This document shows, one piece after another, positions 9,195 to 16,274 of a stretch of 64,000 nt of DNA. Below the pieces are notes generated by a model that ran no database searches, was not told where the DNA came from, and was given only the letters and a program-made list of their open reading frames with translations. The translations under genes were made by a program, and so were the position numbers. Source of the DNA: Flavobacterium sp. (GTDB lineage: Bacteria; Bacteroidota; Bacteroidia; Flavobacteriales; Flavobacteriaceae); assembly GCF_027531705.1 (NCBI RefSeq), contig NZ_JAPZSP010000018.1, positions 186,001 through 250,000 on the forward strand, given 5' to 3'. The stretch's first letter is position 1, and the number at the start of each line of letters is the position of its first letter.

Positions 9195-9226
9195 AATGGC
9201 AATCAGCAATGGTTGTCATTTTTTTT
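9195..9226 (+). terminator. Rho-independent terminator of the lipoprotein gene
   Basis: Stem AATGGCAA (9195-9202) with TTGTCATT (9213-9220), one G-T wobble, then eight T in a row. It starts 22 nt after the lipoprotein stop and its tail touches the convergent methyltransferase gene. Confidence 0.8.
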
Positions 9227-10001
9227 ATGCTCTTATCACAAAATGTTCTTTTTTCTGTTCACTTCTAAAGAACACAATTCCCCACTGGAAAGTATCGATG
9301 GTTACAGTAACTTTTGAATGATTTTTAATTATTTCCCAAGCTTCTTCCATGTCTTTTGACCAATGAATATCGTCGAAAATCCACACAGAATCGTTGGTTA
9401 TTGTTGGCAGTAAAAGTTCAAAATATTCTAAAGTTGCTTTTTTGGAATGGTTGCCGTCGAAGTAGATTAGGTTATAGGTTGTAGGTTGTAGGTTGTAGGT
9501 TTTTAGATGGCTTGAAAATTCGGTATTTATACATTCAACATTATTGATATTGAATTTTTGCAATTGCCATTGACATTGATTAATTGTATTTGGACAACCT
9601 TCTAAAGAAATAATCTTTGCTTTTTTATTTCCTAAAGACATTGCTGAAGTTGCTAAACCTAACGAAGTTCCAATTTCAAGAATAGTTTCAGGCTGAAAAT
9701 AATTTACAATTCTAAATAATAATTCCGCTCTTTTTCGAGAAATTCCAGCGTTTTTGGCTATTTGGTTTATGGCTCTAGTATTACTTTTAAAAACTCTTGA
9801 ACCTGCTCCAAAATCAGTAACTTCGATTGTGTTTTTGTTTTGCAAAAGTGAGTTTCTGTAATACTTTAGAATGGAATATTCTGGATATTTTTTTTTATCA
9901 TAAAAACATTTACTAACCAAAGAAAACACAAACGGCGAGTGAACTCCGTGTTCGTTTTTGGAGTTGTAAAGGAATTTTAGGTATGATTTTAATATAGTCA
10001 C
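9225..10001 (-). CDS. Class I SAM-dependent methyltransferase
   Basis: A 258-residue O-methyltransferase-like protein. Seen: motif I ILEIGTSLGLAT (107-118), a conserved ISLEG (131-135) and NLIYFDGNH (177-185), followed by WIFDDIHWSKDMEEAW, which matches the AdoMet_MTase_24/O-methyltransferase group. The substrate is unknown. The only workable start is GTG at 9999-10001, which directly abuts a 16-bp hairpin repeat. Residues 168-178 (YNLQPTTYNL) are encoded by a tandem 7-bp repeat, so part of this loop is repeat-derived. It lies downstream of the ABC-F gene on the same strand. Confidence 0.8.
   Translation of the reverse strand: MTILKSYLKFLYNSKNEHGVHSPFVFSLVSKCFYDKKKYPEYSILKYYRNSLLQNKNTIEVTDFGAGSRVFKSNTRAINQIAKNAGISRKRAELLFRIVNYFQPETILEIGTSLGLATSAMSLGNKKAKIISLEGCPNTINQCQWQLQKFNINNVECINTEFSSHLKTYNLQPTTYNLIYFDGNHSKKATLEYFELLLPTITNDSVWIFDDIHWSKDMEEAWEIIKNHSKVTVTIDTFQWGIVFFRSEQKKEHFVIRA
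9471..9498. repeat. Tandem 7-bp repeat inside the methyltransferase gene
   Basis: Three exact copies of GTTGTAG (9478-9498) preceded by one variant GTTATAG (9471-9477). The unit is not a multiple of three, so gain or loss of one copy would shift the reading frame of the methyltransferase. Confidence 0.7.
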
Positions 10002-10052
10002 AGTTTTCAGTCACAGTTTTCAGTCTGCAAACTGCGACTGTGACTGAAAACT
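10002..10052. repeat. Intergenic 16-bp inverted repeat (CAGTTTTCAGTC family)
   Basis: Perfect arms AGTTTTCAGTCACAGT (10002-10017) and its complement (10037-10052) with a 19-nt loop that itself holds a short CAGT/ACTG stem. It fills the gap between the ABC-F stop (10058) and the GTG start of the methyltransferase (9999-10001). It has no T tract on either side. Confidence 0.75.
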
Positions 10053-10057
10053 AATTT

Positions 10058-11914
10058 TTATTCCATTTTTGAAGTCAACTCAAACCAACGTTCTTCTTTT
10101 TCCTCAAGTGTTTTAATCACTTTTTGAAGTTCGTTTGCTTTTGTTTCGATTTCGTTATCAGCAACTTTTCCGTCTGAGAATAGTTGTTCTATTTGTTTCT
10201 TTTGGAATTCTAAATCTTTTATTTCTTTTTCAATTTTATTGAATTCTTTTTGCTCGTTAAAATCTAATCCAGAAGAAATGGTTTTAGTTTTCCAATTAAC
10301 TTTTTCTTTGTTATCATCTTTGTTTGTTGGTTCGGCTGAATCTTCATAGGCTCTAAAATCGGAATAATTTCCTGGAAAATTTTCTACAATTCCGTCGCCT
10401 CTAAAAACGAATAAATCGTCCACAATTTTATCCATAAAATATCGGTCGTGAGAAACTACAAGCAAACAACCAGGAAAATCTAACAAGAAGCTTTCTAAAA
10501 CATTCAACGTTACAATATCCAAATCATTTGTTGGTTCATCGAGAATTAAGAAATTTGGATTCTGAATCAAAACCGTACACAAATACAAACGTTTCAATTC
10601 GCCACCACTTAATTTTTCTACAAAATCGTATTGTTTTTTATTATCGAAAAGAAAACGTTCTAACAATTGCGAAGCCGAAATCAATTTCCCTTTCATCAAC
10701 GGAATATACTCGCCGTATTCTTTGATAATATCTATAACGCGTTGTCCAGGTTTTGGGTTAATTCCGCTTTGAGTGTAATAACCAATTTTTATGGTATCGC
10801 CAGTAACCACTTTTCCAGAATCAGTTGGAATTGTTTGAGTTAGTAAATTTAAGAAAGTCGATTTACCAGTTCCGTTTTTACCAATAATTCCGATACGAGC
10901 GCCACGTTGAAAATCGAAACTAAAATTTTCTAAAATCTTTTTATCGCCAAACTTTTTCGAAATTTTATGCAACTCAATAATCTTGCTTCCAAGACGTTCC
11001 ATATTGATTTCGAGTTCGACTTTGTTTTCTTTTCGGCGACTTTCGGCAACTTCTTTTATTTTGTAAAAATCATCTTGACGTGATTTTGACTTCGTTGTTC
11101 GCGCTTTTGGTTGTCTTCGCATCCACGCCAATTCTTTCACAAAAAGATTTTGAGCTTTATCAATACTAGCGCTTTCTGATGCTAATCGTTCTTCTTTTTT
11201 CTCTAAATAATACGAATAATTTCCTTTGTAACTGTATAATTTCCCGTTGTCAAGTTCTATGATTTCGTTGCAAACACGCTCCAAAAAGAAACGATCGTGC
11301 GTAACCATAAACAGCGTAATATTTTCTTTGGCAAAATAACTTTCCAGCCATTCAATCATCTCTAAATCAAGGTGATTGGTAGGCTCATCCAAAATCAACA
11401 AATCGGGGCGATTAATCAAAATTATCGCTAACGAAAGACGTTTTTTCTGTCCGCCTGACATGTTTTTTACTTTCAATTTGAAATCTTCCAACTTCAGTTT
11501 GAACAAAATTTGCTTGAACTGCGTTTCAAAATCCCAAGCATTATGTCTATCCATATCGTCAAAAGCCTTTTGGTAAGCTTCGGTATCGTCTGGATTTTCG
11601 AGCGCTTTTTCGTAACGTTCTATAATGTGCAAAATCTCATTATCAGATGCAAAAATGCTTTCTTCAACCGTCAATTCGTCTTGCAATTGCGGTACTTGCG
11701 ATAGAAACGCCATTTTAATTTCCTTTCTAATCACCACTTGACCAGAATCAGGTTCGTCTTCACCGTTAATAATCTTCATTATACACGTTTTGCCCGAACC
11801 ATTTTTGGCAATAAAAGCAATTTTTTGATCTTTATTTATTCCAAACGAAATGTCTTTGAACAACGTTCGTTCGCCAAAAGATTTTGATATATTTTCTACA
11901 GAAAGGTAATTCAC
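10058..11914 (-). CDS. uup: ABC-F family ATPase, Uup-like
   Basis: Soluble protein with two ABC ATPase domains and no membrane part, of the ABC-F group that acts on ribosomes or nucleic acids. The open frame extends up to 11953, but the conserved start NYLSVENISKSFGERTLF follows a GTG at 11912-11914, giving 618 residues. Domain 1: Walker A AKNGSGKT, signature MSGGQKKRLS, Walker B LLILDEPTNHLD. Domain 2: GKNGTGKST, LSGGELKRLY, FLILDEPTNDLD. The last 90 residues form a charged coiled coil as in Uup, which EttA lacks. It is followed by a hairpin repeat and the methyltransferase. Confidence 0.85.
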   Translation of the reverse strand: MNYLSVENISKSFGERTLFKDISFGINKDQKIAFIAKNGSGKTCIMKIINGEDEPDSGQVVIRKEIKMAFLSQVPQLQDELTVEESIFASDNEILHIIERYEKALENPDDTEAYQKAFDDMDRHNAWDFETQFKQILFKLKLEDFKLKVKNMSGGQKKRLSLAIILINRPDLLILDEPTNHLDLEMIEWLESYFAKENITLFMVTHDRFFLERVCNEIIELDNGKLYSYKGNYSYYLEKKEERLASESASIDKAQNLFVKELAWMRRQPKARTTKSKSRQDDFYKIKEVAESRRKENKVELEINMERLGSKIIELHKISKKFGDKKILENFSFDFQRGARIGIIGKNGTGKSTFLNLLTQTIPTDSGKVVTGDTIKIGYYTQSGINPKPGQRVIDIIKEYGEYIPLMKGKLISASQLLERFLFDNKKQYDFVEKLSGGELKRLYLCTVLIQNPNFLILDEPTNDLDIVTLNVLESFLLDFPGCLLVVSHDRYFMDKIVDDLFVFRGDGIVENFPGNYSDFRAYEDSAEPTNKDDNKEKVNWKTKTISSGLDFNEQKEFNKIEKEIKDLEFQKKQIEQLFSDGKVADNEIETKANELQKVIKTLEEKEERWFELTSKME

Positions 11915-11985
11915 AATTGTATTTTTTTCTGCAAAAATAGTCTTTTGTTTCAAGTTTAAAGGTTTAAAGTTTCAAGTTTATTAGA

Positions 11986-12061
11986 AGCGAATGGTTCGGG
12001 ATTTATCAGTTCACCTTTTTCCCGCTTTCCGTTCTACTTCGTGCCACTGCAATCGGGGCTA
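11986..12061. repeat. Structured intergenic repeat, copy 2 (inverted, hairpin deleted)
   Basis: Bounded by AGCGAATGGTTCGGG and GGGGCTA, the reverse complements of the ends of the 7327-7433 element. Shared inner blocks are AGTGG, GAACGG, AGCGGGA and ACTGATAAA. The central hairpin of copy 1 is missing. It lies between the divergent ABC-F gene and the toxin-antitoxin cluster, next to GTTTAAAG-type short repeats at 11948-11980. Confidence 0.7.
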
Positions 12062-12090
12062 TGGAGTTTTTGTATTGAACTTTTGTTTTG

Positions 12091-12127
12091 TTTTTCAAAA
12101 CACCAAAAAATAAAATTTGTATATTTG
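12091..12127 (+). promoter_or_regulatory. Promoter block of toxin-antitoxin module 1
   Basis: A 37-bp block ending in the -7 element TATATTTG (12120-12127), 20 nt before the antitoxin ATG. It is 36/37 identical to the block at 12699-12735 in front of module 2, with the same spacing to the ATG. TTTTTC replaces a clear -33 TTG. Confidence 0.65.
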
Positions 12128-12146
12128 GTTTTCAAAACTATTTGCC

Positions 12147-12362
12147 ATGAGCGAAGATTCAAATAAAAAAGATAAAAAGCTAGACTTAAATAAAGTTGAA
12201 GAACCAGCTACAGAATATTCTTTAGAGAAAAAAACCGATGATTCTGAATTGCATCCAGTGTTAGTACAATTATTGGAAAAATCAAAAAAACAACATGAGC
12301 AAGGATTGAGTTTTTCTCATGAAGAAGCTATGCAAAAAATTAAATCAAAACTTCCTTTTTGA
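12147..12362 (+). CDS. Putative antitoxin of RelE/ParE-type module 1
   Basis: A 71-residue, charged protein. An upstream in-frame ATG at 12117 overlaps the -7 element, so the ATG at 12147 is preferred; this also aligns with its paralogue at 12755. It shares NKK, KVEEP, SEKK/T, HP-v and the C-terminal EEAMQKIKSK pattern with that paralogue. No DNA-binding domain is obvious; the acidic, partly disordered layout is typical of small antitoxins that wrap a RelE-fold toxin. Its stop is one base before the toxin ATG. The antitoxin role is inferred from position and size. Confidence 0.7.
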   Translation: MSEDSNKKDKKLDLNKVEEPATEYSLEKKTDDSELHPVLVQLLEKSKKQHEQGLSFSHEEAMQKIKSKLPF

Positions 12363-12363
12363 A

Positions 12364-12669
12364 ATGAATTACATTTTAAGTTGGGACATTACAGCTATAG
12401 ATTCATATATTGATGAATGTGAATTTATACTATTAAAATGGAACATTATAGAAGTTGAAAAGTTTAAAATAATTGTTGAAGAGAATTTAGAACGTTTATC
12501 CAAAAATCCAAGAACAGGTATTTATAATAGCAATTATCAAGTTTATTCTCTTGTTATTTCAAAACAAACAACTTTATATTACAGTATTAACAATGATATA
12601 ATTAAAATCGAATTATATCTTTTCTGGAACAATCAAAAAAATCCTAACGAACTCAAAAAACTTTTATAA
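12364..12669 (+). CDS. RelE/ParE-family toxin, module 1
   Basis: A 101-residue protein with the RelE/ParE layout: N-terminal beta strand, two helices (KFKIIVEENLERLSKNPRTG) and a C-terminal beta sheet (VYSLVISKQTTLYYSI, LYLFWNNQKNP). RelE members cleave ribosome-bound mRNA and ParE members poison gyrase; the sequence does not decide between them. The start at ATG 12364 is chosen because it follows the antitoxin stop directly. It is about half identical to the toxin at 12976, with the C-terminal 35 residues almost unchanged. Confidence 0.8.
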   Translation: MNYILSWDITAIDSYIDECEFILLKWNIIEVEKFKIIVEENLERLSKNPRTGIYNSNYQVYSLVISKQTTLYYSINNDIIKIELYLFWNNQKNPNELKKLL

Positions 12670-12698
12670 CCAATATTTTATATTAAATTTCTATTTAG

Positions 12699-12735
12699 TT
12701 TTTCAAAATACCAAAAAATAAAATTTGTATATTTG
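12699..12735 (+). promoter_or_regulatory. Promoter block of toxin-antitoxin module 2
   Basis: Second copy of the 37-bp block, with TATATTTG at 12728-12735, 20 nt before the ATG of the second antitoxin. The single difference from copy 1 is CACC to TACC. Confidence 0.65.
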
Positions 12736-12754
12736 ATATTTAAATCAAAATTGA

Positions 12755-12979
12755 ATGGACAATTCAAATAAAAAATATAAAACTCCAGATTCAAATATTT
12801 CTAAAGTTGAAGAACCTACTGTAGCTTATAATTCTGAGAAAACGTACGCAAATATTGAAGATCATCCGTTATTTGTCAAAGTAATTGAAAAATCAATAAA
12901 GGAAGCTAAAGAAGGAAAAGGATCGACAACTGAAGAAGTAATGAAAAGAGTAAGAGAAAAGTATCCTTTTTTAAAATGA
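12755..12979 (+). CDS. Putative antitoxin of RelE/ParE-type module 2
   Basis: A 74-residue paralogue of the 12147 protein: SNKKYK, SKVEEPTVAYNSEKT, EDHPLFVKVIEKS and TEEVMKRVREKYPF align with it. It is rich in Lys and Glu with no recognised DNA-binding fold. It overlaps the toxin start by 4 nt (ATGA), a sign of translational coupling. The antitoxin role is inferred from gene order. Confidence 0.7.
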   Translation: MDNSNKKYKTPDSNISKVEEPTVAYNSEKTYANIEDHPLFVKVIEKSIKEAKEGKGSTTEEVMKRVREKYPFLK

Positions 12980-13281
12980 GTTATAAAATAATCTGGCAAC
13001 TTAATTCTGAGATCACATATCTTGCTGAGATTGAATATATTTGTTTTAAATGGAATCAGAAAGAAGCTGAAAAATTTCAGGAATTAGTAGTTGAAAATTT
13101 GGATAGATTATCAATAAATCCACTTCTTGGAAAATATAACTCTAATTTGAAACTCTATATTTTTGTAATTTCAAAACAAACAACACTTTATTATTCAATC
13201 AATCAAAATGCAAAAATTGTTGATTTACACCTTTTCTGGAACAATCAAAAAAATCCTGACGAACTTAGCAAACTTCTATAA
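12976..13281 (+). CDS. RelE/ParE-family toxin, module 2
   Basis: A 101-residue paralogue of the toxin at 12364. It keeps EKFQELVVENLDRLSINPLL in the helices and FVISKQTTLYYSIN plus LFWNNQKNPDELSKLL at the C terminus. The strong conservation of the last third, against divergence of the N-terminal half, suggests that the active site or ribosome/target face is under constraint while the antitoxin-binding face has drifted. It is followed after 2 nt by a DUF5808 gene. Confidence 0.8.
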   Translation: MSYKIIWQLNSEITYLAEIEYICFKWNQKEAEKFQELVVENLDRLSINPLLGKYNSNLKLYIFVISKQTTLYYSINQNAKIVDLHLFWNNQKNPDELSKLL

Positions 13282-13283
13282 CC

Positions 13284-13508
13284 ATGCAAGAACCAACCCA
13301 AGAAACTATTGAAAAATGGCATAAAGATTCAAACAATTGGAAATTTGGTGGCATTTATTATAATAAAGATGATGATAGAGTTTTTGTCCCAAAGGCGATT
13401 AAATGGATGGGAATTACACTAAATTTTGCCAATCCAAAAAGTTATCTAGCTTTACTGGCTATGATTGCATTTTTTGGATTTATTATTTATATGATTGAAA
13501 ATAAGTAA
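13284..13508 (+). CDS. DUF5808 domain small membrane protein
   Basis: A 74-residue protein with the DUF5808 pattern: NWKFGGIYYNKDDDRVFVPK followed by GITLNFANPKSYLAL. One C-terminal membrane span (YLALLAMIAFFGFIIYMI, about 53-70) leaves the DUF5808 part probably in the cytoplasm. Function is unknown; the domain is often found at the end of larger membrane proteins. It starts 2 nt after the second toxin, so it is likely co-transcribed with the toxin-antitoxin genes. Its stop codon abuts the crtZ stop on the other strand. Confidence 0.8.
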   Translation: MQEPTQETIEKWHKDSNNWKFGGIYYNKDDDRVFVPKAIKWMGITLNFANPKSYLALLAMIAFFGFIIYMIENK

Positions 13509-13958
13509 TTAAATTTTAAAATATTTTTTAGGAACATTTAGCATTCCGAAACATTCACCGTCTTCTTTTCCTAAATGCTTGTGATGAATTTTGTGGGCTT
13601 TTCGCAAACCAACAATATACTTGTTTTTTGTTCTTGTAAACAACTTAAAACGTTGGTGAATAATGATATCATGTACAACAAAATAGGCAATCCCATAAAA
13701 TAAAATTCCTAATCCGATAAAAAACTTGAAGTTAAGTTCTGGATTGATACCGTTGTAAAACAATAAAATACTTGGTATAGCAAAAATGACAAAAAAAGCA
13801 TCGTTTTTTTCGAAAACCCCTTGGTATTTTGGTTGATGATGATCGGCATGTAAATACCACAAAAAGCCATGCATAACAAACTTATGTGTACACCAAGTGA
13901 TACCTTCCATTGTTAAAAAAGTAAGCAATGTTATTGCAATAAAAAGTAAAATTTCCAT
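13509..13958 (-). CDS. crtZ: Beta-carotene 3-hydroxylase CrtZ
   Basis: Membrane di-iron hydroxylase that converts beta-carotene to zeaxanthin. It has 149 residues, typical of flavobacterial CrtZ. All His boxes of the fatty-acid hydroxylase superfamily are present: HKFVMH (26-31), HADHH (38-42), HDIIIHQR and HKIHHKH, with hydrophobic helices between. It is the last gene of the carotenoid operon and its ATG overlaps the crtB stop by 1 nt (TAATG), implying coupled translation. Confidence 0.9.
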   Translation of the reverse strand: MEILLFIAITLLTFLTMEGITWCTHKFVMHGFLWYLHADHHQPKYQGVFEKNDAFFVIFAIPSILLFYNGINPELNFKFFIGLGILFYGIAYFVVHDIIIHQRFKLFTRTKNKYIVGLRKAHKIHHKHLGKEDGECFGMLNVPKKYFKI

Positions 13959-14797
13959 TATAAAGTCATATTAAGTTGGTATCGAACATACGATTTACTT
14001 ACTATAAATAATTTACTAAAATCGTCTACACGAATTCTTTTGTTCAAAATTTCTTCAGGTTCAGTCTTTGCAATTTTTTTCAACAAACTTTTGTAATATT
14101 TATAAGCTGTATAAACACCAAATTTAGCACTTTTTGGCAACATTTTAATACCAATTAACGCTTCTTTAAAATCAGCATCAATTTCGGCAACTAATTTTCT
14201 TTTGCAATCATGCGACAAATTATTTACATCAATACTTGGAAAATAAACTCTTCCCAAAGTTTCGCTATCATGTTTCAAATCACGTAAAAAATTTACTTTT
14301 TGAAATGCCGAACCCAATTTCATTGCGCTACTTTTCAATTCGTTATACTTTACTCTATCGCCTTCAACGAAAACTAGCAAACACATTAAACCCACAACAT
14401 CAGCCGAACCATAAATATATTCTTCATATTCAGATTTTGTTAAATATTCGGTTTTGTGCAAATCCATTCGCATACTTTTAAGAAATGGAATTACCAAATC
14501 CATCATATCAAAACGATGCACCACTTCTTGAAAGGCATTCAAAACAGGATTCAAACTTATTTTTCTGTCATAAGCTTTGTGAAATTCAATTTCAAACTCC
14601 GATAATAATTCTTCTTGATCATATCCTTCAAAACTATCTACAATTTCGTCTGCACAACGCACAAAACCATAAATAGCATAAATATCATCTTGAATTTTTG
14701 GCGAAAGCATTTTTATGGCCAATGAAAAAGAAGTACTGTAATTTTTAGTAATTCTCTTGCTACAATCTAATGATGATTTGTCAAATAAACTTTTCAT
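13958..14797 (-). CDS. crtB: Phytoene synthase CrtB
   Basis: Condenses two geranylgeranyl diphosphates into phytoene, the first committed carotenoid step. It has 279 residues. Both Mg-diphosphate binding motifs of the squalene/phytoene synthase family are visible: CADEIVDSFEGYD and NFLRDLKHDSE, along with the YGSADVVGLM segment. It overlaps crtI by 4 nt upstream and crtZ by 1 nt downstream. No crtE (GGPP synthase) is nearby, so the substrate must come from a gene elsewhere. Confidence 0.93.
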   Translation of the reverse strand: MKSLFDKSSLDCSKRITKNYSTSFSLAIKMLSPKIQDDIYAIYGFVRCADEIVDSFEGYDQEELLSEFEIEFHKAYDRKISLNPVLNAFQEVVHRFDMMDLVIPFLKSMRMDLHKTEYLTKSEYEEYIYGSADVVGLMCLLVFVEGDRVKYNELKSSAMKLGSAFQKVNFLRDLKHDSETLGRVYFPSIDVNNLSHDCKRKLVAEIDADFKEALIGIKMLPKSAKFGVYTAYKYYKSLLKKIAKTEPEEILNKRIRVDDFSKLFIVSKSYVRYQLNMTL

Positions 14798-16266
14798 ATT
14801 TTGTACGCTTTAATTATTTTATCACTAGCAATTTTTCCAGAAATTAATGCAGGCGGAACTCCTGGACCTGGAACCGTTAATTGTCCAGTAAAGTAGAGAT
14901 TTCCAACTTTTTTACTTTCAATTTTAGGTCTTAAAAAAGCCGTTTGGGTTAATATATTTGCCAATCCGTAGGCGTTTCCACCATAAGAATTGTATTGTTC
15001 TTTAAAATCATTTACGCAAAATGAATCTTTAAAGATTATATTTTTTCTAACAGATTGCTTGGTTAATTTTTCAAATCGGTCCATAATCATGTTAAAATAT
15101 TTTTCTCTAAGTGCTGGTGTATCTTCCAAATCTGTTGCTAACGGAATTAGGAAAATAGCAGCTTCACTTCCATTTGGTGCAAAAGCATCATCCGTTTTTG
15201 ATGGAAAACTTGCGTAAAAAAGTGGATTTTCAGGCCATTTTTTGGTGTCGTAAATTTCTTTGGCATGTTGCTCAAAAGCAGCATCAAAAAATAAAGTATG
15301 ATGATTTACATTTTCAATTTTTTTATCAAAACCAACATAAAAAAGTAACGATGAAGGCGCAAAAGTCTTTTTACTCCAATAGTTTTCAGAATATTGACGT
15401 TGCGAACTTTCTAACAAAGTTTCGGTAAAATGGTAATCGGCACCACTCAAAACTACGTCAGAAACGATGGCTTTTCCATTTACAATTAGACCCGTTGTTT
15501 TATTATTGGAAGTTGTAATTTTTTCAACATTTGCATTGATTTGAAATTTCACTCCAAGCTCAACAGCAAGAGTTTCCATCGCTTCAACCACTTTGTACAT
15601 TCCGCCTTTTGGATGCCAAGTTCCCAAACCAAAATCGGCATAATTCATAAAATTATAAAATCCAGGTGTGTTCGATGGTTTTGCACCAAGAAACAAAACA
15701 GGAAATTCCAATATTTGTTGCAAACGAAAATCTTTGAATTTAGATTTTACCGTTTTACTTATAGTCGAGAAAAATTGTGTAACTCGTTTGGCAGTTTCCA
15801 AAGTGACCAACTCTATTATAGAATCACCTGGACGATAAACCAATTCCTTTATAGCAATGTCATAATTGGTTTTGGCTTCACCGATAAATTTTTCAAGTTT
15901 TTTACCGCTTCCTTTTTCAATAGATTCGAAAGTGGTTACAATATCGTTAAGATTATCAGCAATATCAATCGAATCATTTTCGCCAAAATAAACTTTGTAA
16001 GCAGGAGAAAGCTTTTCTAAAGTAAAATAATCAGAAGGTTTTTTGTCAAAATCATTGAAGAATTTTTCAAAAACATCTGGCATCCAATACCATGTTGGTC
16101 CTATGTCAAAAGTAAAACCGTTTCCTTTTAGCTGACGTGCTCTTCCGCCAACAGTTGCATTTTTTTCATAAACAGTAACATCAAAACCAGCCTTAGCCAA
16201 ATAACATGAAGCTGCTAATGAAGAAAAACCTGAACCTATAATCGCTATTTTTTTTGCTTGTTGCAT
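14794..16266 (-). CDS. crtI: Phytoene desaturase CrtI
   Basis: FAD-dependent desaturase that turns phytoene into lycopene. It has 490 residues, normal for bacterial CrtI. Seen: the N-terminal dinucleotide fold IAIIGSGFSSLAASCYLA, the YEKNATVGGRAR segment, GFTFDIGPTW, and the C-terminal CrtI signature GNLYFTGQLTVPGPGVPPA. It starts 8 nt after the stop of the B12-binding regulator and overlaps crtB by 4 nt, so it is the second gene of a regulator-crtI-crtB-crtZ operon. Confidence 0.95.
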   Translation of the reverse strand: MQQAKKIAIIGSGFSSLAASCYLAKAGFDVTVYEKNATVGGRARQLKGNGFTFDIGPTWYWMPDVFEKFFNDFDKKPSDYFTLEKLSPAYKVYFGENDSIDIADNLNDIVTTFESIEKGSGKKLEKFIGEAKTNYDIAIKELVYRPGDSIIELVTLETAKRVTQFFSTISKTVKSKFKDFRLQQILEFPVLFLGAKPSNTPGFYNFMNYADFGLGTWHPKGGMYKVVEAMETLAVELGVKFQINANVEKITTSNNKTTGLIVNGKAIVSDVVLSGADYHFTETLLESSQRQYSENYWSKKTFAPSSLLFYVGFDKKIENVNHHTLFFDAAFEQHAKEIYDTKKWPENPLFYASFPSKTDDAFAPNGSEAAIFLIPLATDLEDTPALREKYFNMIMDRFEKLTKQSVRKNIIFKDSFCVNDFKEQYNSYGGNAYGLANILTQTAFLRPKIESKKVGNLYFTGQLTVPGPGVPPALISGKIASDKIIKAYKI

Positions 16267-16274
16267 TTACTTTT

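Noticed and set aside
10002..10052. Hairpin as a rho-independent terminator of the ABC-F gene
   Set aside because: No run of T follows the stem on the minus strand; it is better described as an intergenic repeat.
12117..12146. Upstream ATG giving a longer first antitoxin
   Set aside because: It would overlap the TATATTTG promoter element and is absent from the paralogous module.
15541..16020. Plus-strand open frame of 159 codons inside crtI
   Set aside because: It is antisense to a well-conserved part of CrtI; composition is Phe/Ser/Arg-rich as expected for a shadow frame.
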